A stretch of 64,000 bases of DNA from an uncultured Gemmiger sp. (GCA_944388175.1 CALXHR010000009.1:1-64000); one strand, 5' to 3'; counted from the first letter of the stretch, positions 41,884 through 50,201 are shown. Program-made: numbers and translations. The notes: generated from the letters alone by a model not told the origin.

Positions 41884-43305
41884 TTATTGCGGGTTGGGCT
41901 GTTCGCCGGGGTTCTCCGGCAGGGCGGGGGTGGGTTCGGCGTCGGGCTCGCGGCGGTCGCGCCGGTCGCGGCGCTTGTCGTCCTCCTCCGGCGTTTCGGG
42001 GGGCAGCTTTTCAATCAGCGCCCAGACGATCTTACGGTCCTCGACCTTTTCGACGCGGATGCGCAGGCCGTTGGTCTCGACGGTGAACTGGCTGCCGTCG
42101 GCCGGGATGGCGTGCAGGCAGCTCATGACCATGCCGCCCAGCGTGTCGTAGTCGGCGTCCTCCGGCGTTTCGATCTCCAGCGCTTCGGTCAGCTCGTCGA
42201 TGCGCAGACTGCCCTGCGCGCGCCACACCGTGTCGCTGACGCGCACGATGGGCTGCGGTTCCTCGGGGTCAAACTCGTCGTAGATGTTGCCGACGATCTG
42301 CTCAAGCAGGTCCTCGATGGTGACGACGCCGGCCGTGCCGCCGTACTCGTCGACGACGATGGCCAGGTGGTGTTTCTGGGACTGCATATCCTTGAACAGC
42401 TGGTCGGCGTGCACGCTCTCGGGCACAAAGTAGGCCGGGCGCAGCAGTTCTTTGAGGGTGCGGGGCTGCTCGCGCTGCAGATTCAGCAGGAAATCGCGCG
42501 CGTTGAGGATGCCGATGATGTCGTTGATGTCGTCCTCATACACGGGGTAGCGGCTCAAACCGGTGGTCTGGATGGCCTGCAGGATGTTGTCGGCGTCCTC
42601 GTCCACCGGGAAGGCCGTCACGTCGGGTTCCGGCGTCATGGCGTCGCTGGCGACCATATCGCCAAAGTCGAACACGTTCTCAATCCACTGCTGTTCTTCC
42701 TGCGCGATGGTGCCCTGCTCGCCGCTGTTTTCCACCATCAGGCGGATATCCTCCTCGCTGGCGGCGTCGTCCTCGGCTTCGGTTTTCAGGCCCAGCAGCC
42801 GCAGGCTGCCGTTGGTGGTGACGTCCAGCAGGATCATCATCGGCGCAAACAGCACGCTGATGCCCTTGACGACGCCCAGCGCGGCGCGCGCCCAGGCGTA
42901 GGGCTGCTGCATGGCGATGCGCTTGGGCACCATCTCGCCGAAGGCGATGGAGAAGAAGCTGATGACGATGGTGATGACGACCATCGAGAATACGCTGAGC
43001 ACGCCCTGCGGCAGCGGCAGGTTCAGCGAGACGAGCGCGTCGGTCAGGTAGCCGGAGAAGTTCTCGGTACCGAAGGCCGCGCCGAGGAAGCCCGACAGCG
43101 TGATGGCCACCTGAATGGCCGAGAGGAAGCGGTTGGGGTTTTCGACCAGCGCCAGCAGCCGGGCGGCGGTCTTGTCGCCGCCCTCGGCCATCTTGCTCAG
43201 TTTGACCGAGTTCAGCGACAAAAACGCGATCTCGGACCCGGCAAAAAAGGCGTTGAGCAAAATAAATACGATCTGCAGTAAAATTTGTGAGGGCAAATTG
43301 TCCAC
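41884..43305 (-). CDS. CorC/HlyC (CNNM family) transporter, probably magnesium or cobalt
   Basis: This encodes 473 residues. The CNNM transmembrane domain occupies about 1-190, starting with FILLNAFFAGSEIAFLSL and including FGEMVPKRIA. A CBS pair follows (about 205-330, TPEPDVTAFPVDEDADNI and IVVDEYGGTAGVVTIEDLLE), then the CorC/HlyC C-terminal domain (about 345-430) and an Arg/Pro/Glu-rich tail. Characterised bacterial members, such as MpfA of Staphylococcus and CorC of Thermus, export magnesium. The start codon is GTG with AAGGAGA upstream. A promoter, short leader ORF and terminator precede the gene (43386-43570), so expression is probably set by attenuation. Confidence 0.92.
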   Translation of the reverse strand: MDNLPSQILLQIVFILLNAFFAGSEIAFLSLNSVKLSKMAEGGDKTAARLLALVENPNRFLSAIQVAITLSGFLGAAFGTENFSGYLTDALVSLNLPLPQGVLSVFSMVVITIVISFFSIAFGEMVPKRIAMQQPYAWARAALGVVKGISVLFAPMMILLDVTTNGSLRLLGLKTEAEDDAASEEDIRLMVENSGEQGTIAQEEQQWIENVFDFGDMVASDAMTPEPDVTAFPVDEDADNILQAIQTTGLSRYPVYEDDINDIIGILNARDFLLNLQREQPRTLKELLRPAYFVPESVHADQLFKDMQSQKHHLAIVVDEYGGTAGVVTIEDLLEQIVGNIYDEFDPEEPQPIVRVSDTVWRAQGSLRIDELTEALEIETPEDADYDTLGGMVMSCLHAIPADGSQFTVETNGLRIRVEKVEDRKIVWALIEKLPPETPEEDDKRRDRRDRREPDAEPTPALPENPGEQPNPQ

Positions 43306-43385
43306 GGGAATGTTCTCTCCTTCTTATTGCGTCAAATGGATGGTGCGGCAAGGGACGGCAAGGCCGGTGCGGGCGCAAAAACAGC

Positions 43386-43430
43386 AAAAAAAGCACAGCC
43401 CGTCGCTGGCTGCCCAGCGGAGCTATGCTT
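43386..43430 (-). terminator. terminator/attenuator upstream of the CorC-family gene
   Basis: On the minus strand AAGCATAGCTC and CGCTGG pair with CCAGCG and GGGCTGTGCTT, leaving a two-base bulge, and T7 follows. The stop codon of the leader ORF (TAG, 43423-43425) lies inside the 5' arm, so a ribosome finishing the leader would cover the stem. It also serves as the end of the mnmG transcript. Confidence 0.88.
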
Positions 43431-43494
43431 GGGTTTTGGTATGGGTAGTAAAAGGGGTCGGTCGGCTCGGTTCCGCGTCGCCGTCGGCGCTCAT
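43423..43494 (-). CDS. putative 23-residue leader peptide
   Basis: The peptide contains the acidic/proline core ADGDAEPSRPTP followed by a Thr-rich end (FTTHTKTQA). It starts 48 nt after the -10 box, with AAAGGA 12 nt before the ATG, which is somewhat far. Its stop codon is inside the terminator stem. Runs of acidic residues and proline near the N terminus destabilise translating ribosomes when magnesium is low, as established for E. coli MgtL. The gene downstream encodes a magnesium-type transporter. That this ORF is translated and regulatory is inference. Confidence 0.5.
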   Translation of the reverse strand: MSADGDAEPSRPTPFTTHTKTQA

Positions 43495-43541
43495 AGGTGA
43501 TCCGTTTCCTTTCCGCAGAAAAACTGCTGTTACAAGGGTAC

Positions 43542-43570
43542 AGTATACCGCAAAACCGCGCCGCCGTCAA
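43542..43570 (-). promoter_or_regulatory. promoter of the leader-corC unit
   Basis: TTGACG, 17 bp, TATACT on the minus strand. The -35 box overlaps the mnmG stop codon. Confidence 0.8.
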
Positions 43571-45438
43571 GCCCCGCCGCGGCGCAGCAGCGCAACGCTG
43601 AGCTGCGCCACGTCGCTGGGCGACACGCCGGGGATGCGCCCGGCCTGCGCCAGCGTGCGCGGGCGGATGCGGCAGAGTTTCTCGCGCGCTTCCAGCGTCA
43701 TGGTCTCGATGGCGTTGTAGTCGAAATCCTCGGGGATGGCGACGTTCTCGTGCCGCTGCACGTCGCGGATGATGCGTTCCTCGCGCGCGATGTAGCCGGC
43801 GTAGCGCACCTCGGTCTCGATGCGCTGGGCCATGGCGGGCGTGACGCCGTCGCCGCGGCCGATGACGGCGGCAATGTCGTCGTAGTGCACGGCGGGGCGG
43901 CGCAGCAGTTCCAGCGCGGTGCCGCCGCTCTCGCCCACATCGGCCCCGGCAGGCAGCACGGCGCGCAGGTCGGCCAGCTTGACGCGCGCCGCGCCCAGGC
44001 GGGCAAGCTCGGCGGCTTTGGCGTCGCGGTCGCGGCAGAACTGCGCCCAGCGCGCGTCGTCCACCAGGCCGTATTCCCGCCCGATGGGCGTCAGCCGCTC
44101 GTCGGCGTTGTCCTGCCGCAGGCTCAGCCGGTACTCGCTGCGGCTGGTCATCATGCGGTAGGGGTCCAGCACGCCCTTGGTCACCAGGTCGTCGACGAGG
44201 GTGCCCAGGTAGCTGGTGTGGCGCGCCAGCACCAGTTCCGGCTTGCCCAGCGCGCGGCGCGCGGCGTTCAGCCCGGCCAGCAGGCCCTGCGCGGCGGCTT
44301 CCTCATAGCCGGAGGTGCCGTTGAACTGCCCTGCGCCGTACACCCCGGCCACGGTTTTGCTTTCCAGCGTCGGGCGCAGCGTCGTGGGGTCGACGCAGTC
44401 GTACTCGATGGCATAGGCCGGGCGCATGATCTCGAGGTGTTCAAACCCCGCGATGGTGCGGTACATGGCGTTCTGCACGGTTTCCGGCAAACTGGAGGAA
44501 AGCCCCTGCAGGTACATTTCCTCGGTATTTTCGCCGCAGGGTTCCACGAACACCGGGTGGCGCTCTTTCTCCCGGAAGCGCACGACCTTATCCTCAATGG
44601 ACGGGCAGTAGCGCGGCCCCACACCCTGGATGTCGCCGCCGTACAGCGGCGAGCGGTGCAGGTTGTCCAAAATGACGCGGTGGGTTTCGGGGTTGGTGTA
44701 GGCGATGTAGCAGTCGACTTTGTTGTGCATCGGCGCGTGGGTCATAAAGCTGAAGGGCTGCAGCTGTTCGTCGGGGTCGCCGGGCTGGCGTTCCAGCTTG
44801 GCAAAGTCGATGCTGCGCCGGTGCACGCGCGCCGGGGTGCCGGTTTTAAAGCGGCGCAGCACAAAGCCGTGGGTGACGAGGTCCCGCGTCAGCGCCGTGG
44901 CGGCGTGGGTGCCGTCGGGCCCGCCGTCGTAGTGGGCCTCGCCCACAAAGATGCGCCCGCCCAGCGTCGTGCCGGTGGCGATGACGACGCACGTACAGCC
45001 ATAGTACCCGCCCAGCGCCGTCACGACGCCGCGCACGCGGCCGTCCTGCACGTCCAGCGCCGTGACCTCGGCCTGGTGGATGGACAGGTTGGGCGTCTGT
45101 TCCAGCGCGTGTTTCATCCAGATATGGTAGCGTTTGCGGTCGGTCTGCACGCGCAGGCTGTGCACGGCGGGGCCTTTGCCGCGGTTGAGCATCCGGCTTT
45201 GCAGGTAGGTGGCGTCGGCGGCCAGGCCCATCAGCCCGCCCAGCGCGTCGACCTCGCGCACGAGGTGGCCCTTGGCCGTGCCGCCGATGGACGGGTTGCA
45301 CGGCATGTTGCCGATAAAGTCCAGCGTCAGCGTGAACACGGCGGTGCGCGCGCCCAGCACGGCGGCCGCGTGCGCGGCCTCGATGCCGGCGTGCCCCGCG
45401 CCGATGACGATGACGTCGTAGTTGCCTAAAATATCCAT
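43567..45438 (-). CDS. mnmG: tRNA uridine-34 5-carboxymethylaminomethyl modification enzyme, FAD subunit
   Basis: This encodes 623 residues, the standard length. With MnmE it installs the cmnm5 group at wobble uridine 34 of several tRNAs. The FAD-binding motif VIVIGAGHAGIEAA opens the protein; MPCNPSIGGTAKGHLVREVD and YCPSIEDKVVRF are family signatures. The C-terminal helical domain that contacts MnmE and tRNA is complete (RIPGVSPSDVAQLSVALL). In most Firmicutes it directly follows mnmE near the origin. Here mnmE is 3.4 kb away on the other strand, with two tRNAs, a patatin gene and aroD between. Confidence 0.97.
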   Translation of the reverse strand: MDILGNYDVIVIGAGHAGIEAAHAAAVLGARTAVFTLTLDFIGNMPCNPSIGGTAKGHLVREVDALGGLMGLAADATYLQSRMLNRGKGPAVHSLRVQTDRKRYHIWMKHALEQTPNLSIHQAEVTALDVQDGRVRGVVTALGGYYGCTCVVIATGTTLGGRIFVGEAHYDGGPDGTHAATALTRDLVTHGFVLRRFKTGTPARVHRRSIDFAKLERQPGDPDEQLQPFSFMTHAPMHNKVDCYIAYTNPETHRVILDNLHRSPLYGGDIQGVGPRYCPSIEDKVVRFREKERHPVFVEPCGENTEEMYLQGLSSSLPETVQNAMYRTIAGFEHLEIMRPAYAIEYDCVDPTTLRPTLESKTVAGVYGAGQFNGTSGYEEAAAQGLLAGLNAARRALGKPELVLARHTSYLGTLVDDLVTKGVLDPYRMMTSRSEYRLSLRQDNADERLTPIGREYGLVDDARWAQFCRDRDAKAAELARLGAARVKLADLRAVLPAGADVGESGGTALELLRRPAVHYDDIAAVIGRGDGVTPAMAQRIETEVRYAGYIAREERIIRDVQRHENVAIPEDFDYNAIETMTLEAREKLCRIRPRTLAQAGRIPGVSPSDVAQLSVALLRRGGA

Positions 45439-45532
45439 AGCGACCCCTGAAAAATGAAAATGAGAAAGATTGGTGCGGCGGGCGTTTGCCCCACGATACC
45501 GTTTTTGGGTAACGACGGCGTTCGGTCTATGC

Positions 45533-45850
45533 GTAGGGCGGCATGCATGCCGCCCGGAAAACAGTGCCCCCTACCACCCGTTTACGGTTTGTATGGCGTA
45601 TATCACGCCTTGTAGGGCGGGCGATTTCGCCCGCCGCACATTGGAAATTTTAAAAATAATAATGTTCGGCGGGGGTGAACCCCCGCCCTACAAACCGGGG
45701 TAAACGACCGGTTTTCCCGCAAACCCCGCGCGGGGCGCACCCCTGCCGGGCCGCATATATGCGGCCCCTACAAACCACCCGGCAACGGCAGGTGAACGGG
45801 TTTGGCGGTTGTTCGTTTTGCCCTGTAGGGCGGGCGTTTACGCCCGCCGC
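45533..45850. repeat. REP island H with MITE-like core at 45611-45692
   Basis: Forward units at 45533 and 45611, reverse units ending at 45692 and 45773, and a final forward unit near 45825. The AT-rich centre is CACATTGGAAATTTTAAAAA. Confidence 0.85.
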
Positions 45851-45868
45851 AAAATGTTGCCCGACGTA

Positions 45869-45889
45869 TGTGACCCGTACGGGAATCTC
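45869..45889 (-). repeat. duplicate of the tRNA-Glu 3' end
   Basis: TGTGACCCGTACGGGAATC repeats, for 18 bases, the 3' end of tRNA-Glu at 46150-46168. A shorter piece, GATTCCCGTACG, lies in inverted orientation near 46075. The 260 bp between hold GC-rich inverted repeats (GCCGCAGGCGGC near 46050) and no gene. This pattern is left when an element inserts at a tRNA end and is later lost. Confidence 0.5.
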
Positions 45890-45898
45890 CCGCGCTCT

Positions 45899-45923
45899 AA
45901 AAACGCCCCGCAGGGGCGTTTTT
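45899..45923. terminator. bidirectional terminator
   Basis: Perfectly symmetrical AAAAACGCCCC-GCA-GGGGCGTTTTT between the tRNA cluster and mnmG. Confidence 0.85.
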
Positions 45924-46112
45924 GCCGGCCGGGGCGCAGGACGGCCGGCACGAGCTGTCACGAGCCGCGGCACCCGCATCAGGCGGCGCCCCTTGGGGCG
46001 GGGCTTGCCTTCTGCGGCCGCTGACCCTGCTTCGGCTCCCTGTTTCCGCCGCAGGCGGCGGTCGCCTGCGCAGCGATTCCCGTACGTCTACCCAAATAGC
46101 GCACTCTATAAG

Positions 46113-46147
46113 GAAAACCGCCTGCTCCCTTACAGAGCAGGCGGTCT
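46113..46147 (-). terminator. terminator of the tRNA-Met/tRNA-Glu transcript
   Basis: Arms ACCGCCTGCTC and GAGCAGGCGGT immediately after the tRNA-Glu CCA, then TTTTCC on the minus strand. Confidence 0.8.
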
Positions 46148-46222
46148 TGGTGACCCGTACGGGAATCGAACCCATGTTACAGCCGTGAAAGGGCCGTGTC
46201 TTAACCTCTTGACCAACGGGCC
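46148..46222 (-). tRNA. tRNA-Glu (anticodon TTC)
   Basis: A 75-nt cloverleaf with encoded CCA. The acceptor strands are GGCCCGT and ACGGGTC, the anticodon loop is CTTTCAC and the T arm contains GGGTTCGATTCCC. Confidence 0.95.
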
Positions 46223-46230
46223 GTATAGAA

Positions 46231-46308
46231 TACAAGATTTCGCTAAAACAGCAAGCTTCCAGCCGGCCACTATTGCAACCGGCCCCCAAGTTTTAGCGAA
46301 ACCTTGTA
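46231..46308 (-). other. long hairpin filling the gap between the two tRNAs
   Basis: TACAAGATTTCGCTAAAAC (46231-46249) pairs with GTTTTAGCGAAACCTTGTA (46290-46308), 18 of 19 positions. An inner pair CCGG/CCGG lies in the loop. The stem occupies almost the whole 89-nt spacer. Confidence 0.65.
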
Positions 46309-46311
46309 TAC

Positions 46312-46388
46312 TGGTAGCGGTAACTGGATTTGAACCGGTGACACTTCGGGTATGAACCGAATGCTCTAGCCAACTGAGCTATACCGCC
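46312..46388 (-). tRNA. tRNA-Met (anticodon CAT), elongator type
   Basis: A 77-nt cloverleaf with encoded CCA. The acceptor is GGCGGTA with TACCGCT, the anticodon stem-loop is TTCGGTTCATACCCGAA and the T arm contains CCGGTTCAAATCC. A paired first base excludes initiator tRNA. Confidence 0.93.
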
Positions 46389-46421
46389 TTATACAGCGCG
46401 CCTCATAAAAAGCGCTCTATT

Positions 46422-46450
46422 ATTATACAAAGCGCCGGGGGTGCTGTCAA
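46422..46450 (-). promoter_or_regulatory. promoter of the tRNA-Met/tRNA-Glu transcript
   Basis: Consensus TTGACA, 17 bp, TATAAT on the minus strand. Confidence 0.88.
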
Positions 46451-46486
46451 GTAGTTTTTCCCAAAAAATTTTCAAAATACGCGGCG

Positions 46487-47359
46487 TTATGCTTCCAGGT
46501 AGGCGCGCAGGTCGCCAAGGCGTTCGCGCATCTCGCGCCGGCCGCGGTTGTACAGCGCCAGCAGTTTGTCCATATCGCCCTCAAACCGGCCGATATCCAC
46601 CGGCTGCGCCGGGCGCAGCACAAACACGCGGCCCGCTTCCTCCAGCGCGTCCAGTTCGTCCATCAGGGCGTTGTAGCGGGTTTCCTGCGTGAGCATCGTC
46701 GCCAAAAACAGCGCGTTGTCGCCGTAAAAATCGTCGTACAGGTTGACCATGCGCTGGCCGGGCATCGGTTTGCGGAAGCCTTTTTCCCGCGTCGTGATGA
46801 CGGCGATTTTGGCAAACCCCTCGTCCAGCGCCCATTGCAGCGGGATGGGGCAGGCGCACCCGCCGTCCAGGTAGGTGTTTTCGCCCAGGCGCACCGGGGT
46901 CGACGCCAGCGGCAGGCTGGCCGAAGCGCGGCAGGCTTCCCTGAAATCAAAATCGGTTTTGCCTTTTTCAAAGTACGCGGCCTTGCCGGTCTGCACGTTG
47001 GTGGCCACGGCGACCATGCGCTGGCCGCCGTTATAAAAGGTATCGTCGTCAAACGGCACCTCGCGCGGCAGGTCGTACAGCATAAAGCGCAGCCCAAACA
47101 CGCTGCCGCCGTTGAACGCCGCCCGCGGGCCGAAATACCGCGGGTCGTGCCGGTAACGCAAATTGATGCTGGCCGCGCGCCCGGGCTGGCGCGCCACATA
47201 GTTGACGCCGTTGAGCGCGCCCGCGCTGACGCCCGCCACGGCGGGGAAATGGATGCTTTCTTCCAGCAAGGTATCCAGCGCGCCGGCCGTGTACAGCCCG
47301 CGCAGCGAGCCGCCCTCCAGCAGCAGGGCGGCGTTTTGCGGTAAAATCGGGTAGTCCAT
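46487..47359 (-). CDS. patatin-like phospholipase family protein (YjjU-like)
   Basis: This encodes 290 residues. The Ser-Asp dyad of patatins is present: the oxyanion loop LLEGGSLRGLYTAGAL, nucleophile Ser45 in GVSAGALNG and Asp165 in YLDGG. No signal peptide is seen, so it acts in the cytoplasm or at the inner face of the membrane, probably on acyl-glycerol or phospholipid. It closely resembles the short single-domain Firmicute members. It is transcribed alone, opposite to aroD; the two share a divergent region of 152 bp. Confidence 0.9.
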   Translation of the reverse strand: MDYPILPQNAALLLEGGSLRGLYTAGALDTLLEESIHFPAVAGVSAGALNGVNYVARQPGRAASINLRYRHDPRYFGPRAAFNGGSVFGLRFMLYDLPREVPFDDDTFYNGGQRMVAVATNVQTGKAAYFEKGKTDFDFREACRASASLPLASTPVRLGENTYLDGGCACPIPLQWALDEGFAKIAVITTREKGFRKPMPGQRMVNLYDDFYGDNALFLATMLTQETRYNALMDELDALEEAGRVFVLRPAQPVDIGRFEGDMDKLLALYNRGRREMRERLGDLRAYLEA

Positions 47360-47511
47360 GTTGTGTTGCCTCCTGAAACAACTCCTATTGTACCGCGCAC
47401 CGCGGCGCGCGGCAAGCGGTTTTTCCCGATTTTGCAGTTTTTTTCCGGCCGGGAATGTGGTATACTGGTAGTGATTGCGGGGCCCCGCGCCCCGGAAAAG
47501 GGGGGACGCCT

Positions 47512-48264
47512 ATGCTGCAACTGGACCCGCGCGCGCCGCGCATTATTGTGCCGCTGTTTGCGCGCACCCTGCCGGACCTGGACGCCCAGATCGCCGCGGC
47601 GCAGAACGCGCCGGAAGCCGATATCCTGGAGCTGCGCCTGGACCCGCTGCCCCGGGACGACTGGTCCGCGGCACTTTTTGCCGTGCGGCGCGCGGGGCGC
47701 AAGCCGTTGCTGGTGACGGTGCGCACCGCGCAGGAGGGCGGCCTGGCCGACCTGGACGTCCCCGCCTACGCGGCGGCGCTGCTGGCGCTGCTGACGCAGG
47801 GCGGGTTTGACGCGCTGGACATTGAATGGCGCTGCGGCGCGCGCCCGGCGCAGGCGCTGCGCAACGCCGCGCACAGCATCGGCGCGGCGGCAGTGTTCAG
47901 CGAGCACCACTTTGACGCCACGCCCCCGCTGGACGCCATGACCGCAACGTTGTGCGCCATGGCCGACGCCGGGGCGGACGTTGCCAAGCTGGCCGTGATG
48001 CCCAAGACCCGCGCCGACGCGGCGCGGCTGCTGCAGGCCACGGCACAGGCCACCGACGCGCGCCCCGGCACGCCGCTGATTACGATGAGCATGGGCCCCC
48101 TGGGCGCGGCGACGCGGTTTTGCGGCGCGGCGTTTGGCAGCGCGGCCACCTTTGGCACGCTGGGCACGGCCAGCGCCCCCGGCCAGCCCCCGGCCGCCCT
48201 GCTGCGGCAGAAATGCCTGACCGCCGCCGACCTGGGGGAAGATACGGCGGAAACTGAAAAATAA
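47512..48264 (+). CDS. aroD: type I 3-dehydroquinate dehydratase
   Basis: This encodes 250 residues. It converts 3-dehydroquinate to 3-dehydroshikimate in the shikimate pathway through a Schiff base. Lys159 in VAKLAVMP and His133 in SEHHFD are the catalytic pair, and the substrate-binding residues of ILELRLDPL and LVTVRT are in place. ATG 47512 was chosen over the upstream in-frame start because of AAAAGGGGGG; TATACT lies at 47461-47466. No other shikimate gene is nearby. Confidence 0.93.
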   Translation: MLQLDPRAPRIIVPLFARTLPDLDAQIAAAQNAPEADILELRLDPLPRDDWSAALFAVRRAGRKPLLVTVRTAQEGGLADLDVPAYAAALLALLTQGGFDALDIEWRCGARPAQALRNAAHSIGAAAVFSEHHFDATPPLDAMTATLCAMADAGADVAKLAVMPKTRADAARLLQATAQATDARPGTPLITMSMGPLGAATRFCGAAFGSAATFGTLGTASAPGQPPAALLRQKCLTAADLGEDTAETEK

Positions 48265-48334
48265 AAACGGCTGTGCTGCGGCCGCAAACCTCGCCCCGCC
48301 GCCTGTACACGGTTTCCCGGTTGTTTGCCTTGTA

Positions 48335-48705
48335 TTGTAGGGGCCGCATGCATGCGGCCCGTGCCCGTTCGCCCTATGGTAACGTTTTTGGGAAAGGGGC
48401 AAAACCCGGCCTGGCTCTATAAGATTCGGTTTCTTCACTCGCCGGATGTCTTCCTTTTTGACCGGCCAAAAAGGAAGCGAAAAAGCCGCCGCTAGTTCCG
48501 AGGCGCGGGGCACGGCCAAAGGGGCCTGCGGGCCCCTTTGGAAACCCCGGGGCTCTGATGTGGTCGCCCGAGACGGTTTACCTTTCTCACAAGGCAAAGG
48601 CTCTCTGTTACAATACCCTTTCTTTCCTGCCGGTACGGCTCATCCGGGCTCCCGTTCTGAAACCCCGCCCGCGTTCGCGGGCGGGCCGGTCTGCGGCAGA
48701 CGGCC
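48335..48705 (+). repeat. REP unit and long dispersed repeat, copy 3 (short form)
   Basis: A forward GCATGCATGC-type REP unit (48336-48360) is followed by the long repeat from about 48374. In place of the 180-bp segment it has CACGGCCAAAGGGGCCTGCG. 48265-48812 contains no gene. Confidence 0.85.
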
Positions 48706-48812
48706 AAGGAAAACGGCTGCCAAACCCGTTCCCCCGGCCGTTGCCGGGTGGTTTGTGCGGGCACAGTACCTCAATTTTTCATTTTATGTTTTTTTAAGGA
48801 AAAGGAGTTTCC

Positions 48813-50201
48813 ATGGACCGTTTGCAGCAAACCATCTGCGCGCTGGCCACCCCCGCGGGCGAGGGCGGCATCGCCGTCGTGCGCGTGTCGGGGCCGGACG
48901 CCTACGCCCTGGTGGAAAAGGTGTTTGTGCCGCTGCGCGAAAATCGCCGCCTGGCCGACGCGCGCGGCTACACCGCCATGCTGGGCCATTACCGCCTGCG
49001 GGGCGAGGAGATGGACGAGACCATCGCGCTGTGTTTCCGCGCGCCGCACTCCTACACCGGCGAGGACGTCATTGAACTTTCGGTCCACGGCGGCGCCGCC
49101 ATGGCCGACGGCCTGCTGGAAGCGCTGCTGCTGGCCGGGGCCGCCCCCGCCGCCCCCGGCGAGTTCACCCGCCGCGCGCTGGAACACGGCCGCCTGAGCC
49201 TGACCCAGGCCGAAGCCGTCATGGAAGTCATCGCCGCGGGCGGCCGCCAGGGCGCGGCGCTGGCCAAAAGCGCGCTGGACGGCCGGCTGGCCAAACGCAT
49301 CGGCGGCATCCAAAGTGCGCTGCAGACGTTGAGCGCCCACCTGACCGCCTGGGTCGACTACCCCGAGGAGGACGTGCCCGAACTTTCCGACACAGCGCTC
49401 TCTGCGACGCTTTCCGCGCAGAAAGCCGAACTCGACGACCTGATCGCCGGGTACGGCGCGGGCGCGGTGCTGCGCCACGGCGTCGACTGCGTGCTGCTGG
49501 GGCGCCCCAACGTCGGCAAAAGTACGCTGCTGAACCTGCTGGCCGGGTTTGACCGCGCCATTGTGACGCCGGTGGCCGGCACGACGCGCGACGTGGTGGA
49601 ACAGGCCGTGCAGCTGGGCGAGATCCGGCTGAACCTGTTTGACACCGCCGGTGTGCGCGGCGAGGACGAAGCCGACGCCATCGAGGCCGAGGGCATCCGC
49701 CGCAGCTGGAAAAAGCTGGACGAGGCGGGGCTGGTATTGGCGGTGTTTGACGCCGCGCAGCCGCTGGGCGAGGCCGACCTGGCCATTGCGCAGCGCTGCC
49801 AGGGCCGCCCGGCGCTGGCGATTTTGAACAAACAGGACCTGACCGACTCCACCGCCGCGGCGCAGGCCGCCTTGCAACCCTATTTTAAAACCGTGCTGCC
49901 GCTGTGCGCGCGGGACGACGCCAGCCTGCCGCTTTTGCGCAACGCCGTGGCCGCGCTGCTGGGCACCGCCAAGCTGGACCCCCACGCCGCGCAGCTGTGC
50001 AGCGCGCGGCAGCTGGCCGCCGCCACCCGCGCGCGCGACGCCCTGGCGGAAGCCCTGCGCGCCCGCGAAGGGGGCTTTGGTCTCGACGCCGTCGGCGTCT
50101 GCCTGGCCGACGCCTTGCAGGCGCTGTGCGACCTGACCGGCGAGGACGCCACCGAAGCGACGCTGGACGAAGTGTTTGCGACGTTCTGCGTCGGCAAATG
50201 A
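48813..50201 (+). CDS. mnmE: tRNA modification GTPase
   Basis: This encodes 462 residues, full length. It is partner of MnmG in wobble-uridine modification. The N-terminal tetrahydrofolate-binding domain starts with TICALATPAGEGGIAVVRVS and includes HSYTGEDVIELSVHGG. The G domain is inserted in a helical domain: G1 GRPNVGKS (about 230-237), G2/G3 AGTTRD and DTAG, and G4 NKQD. The invariant C-terminal motif FCVGK ends the protein. AAGGAG precedes the ATG. It points away from mnmG and is separated from it, unlike the usual jag-mnmE-mnmG order. Confidence 0.97.
   Translation: MDRLQQTICALATPAGEGGIAVVRVSGPDAYALVEKVFVPLRENRRLADARGYTAMLGHYRLRGEEMDETIALCFRAPHSYTGEDVIELSVHGGAAMADGLLEALLLAGAAPAAPGEFTRRALEHGRLSLTQAEAVMEVIAAGGRQGAALAKSALDGRLAKRIGGIQSALQTLSAHLTAWVDYPEEDVPELSDTALSATLSAQKAELDDLIAGYGAGAVLRHGVDCVLLGRPNVGKSTLLNLLAGFDRAIVTPVAGTTRDVVEQAVQLGEIRLNLFDTAGVRGEDEADAIEAEGIRRSWKKLDEAGLVLAVFDAAQPLGEADLAIAQRCQGRPALAILNKQDLTDSTAAAQAALQPYFKTVLPLCARDDASLPLLRNAVAALLGTAKLDPHAAQLCSARQLAAATRARDALAEALRAREGGFGLDAVGVCLADALQALCDLTGEDATEATLDEVFATFCVGK

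Noticed and set aside
43306..43570. M-box or other magnesium riboswitch upstream of the CorC-family gene
   Set aside because: The leader is only about 240 nt and nearly half is the short ORF and terminator. I cannot see the conserved M-box core or its multi-stem layout.
45897..46289. 130-codon minus-strand ORF through tRNA-Glu
   Set aside because: It reads through a tRNA gene and two terminators.
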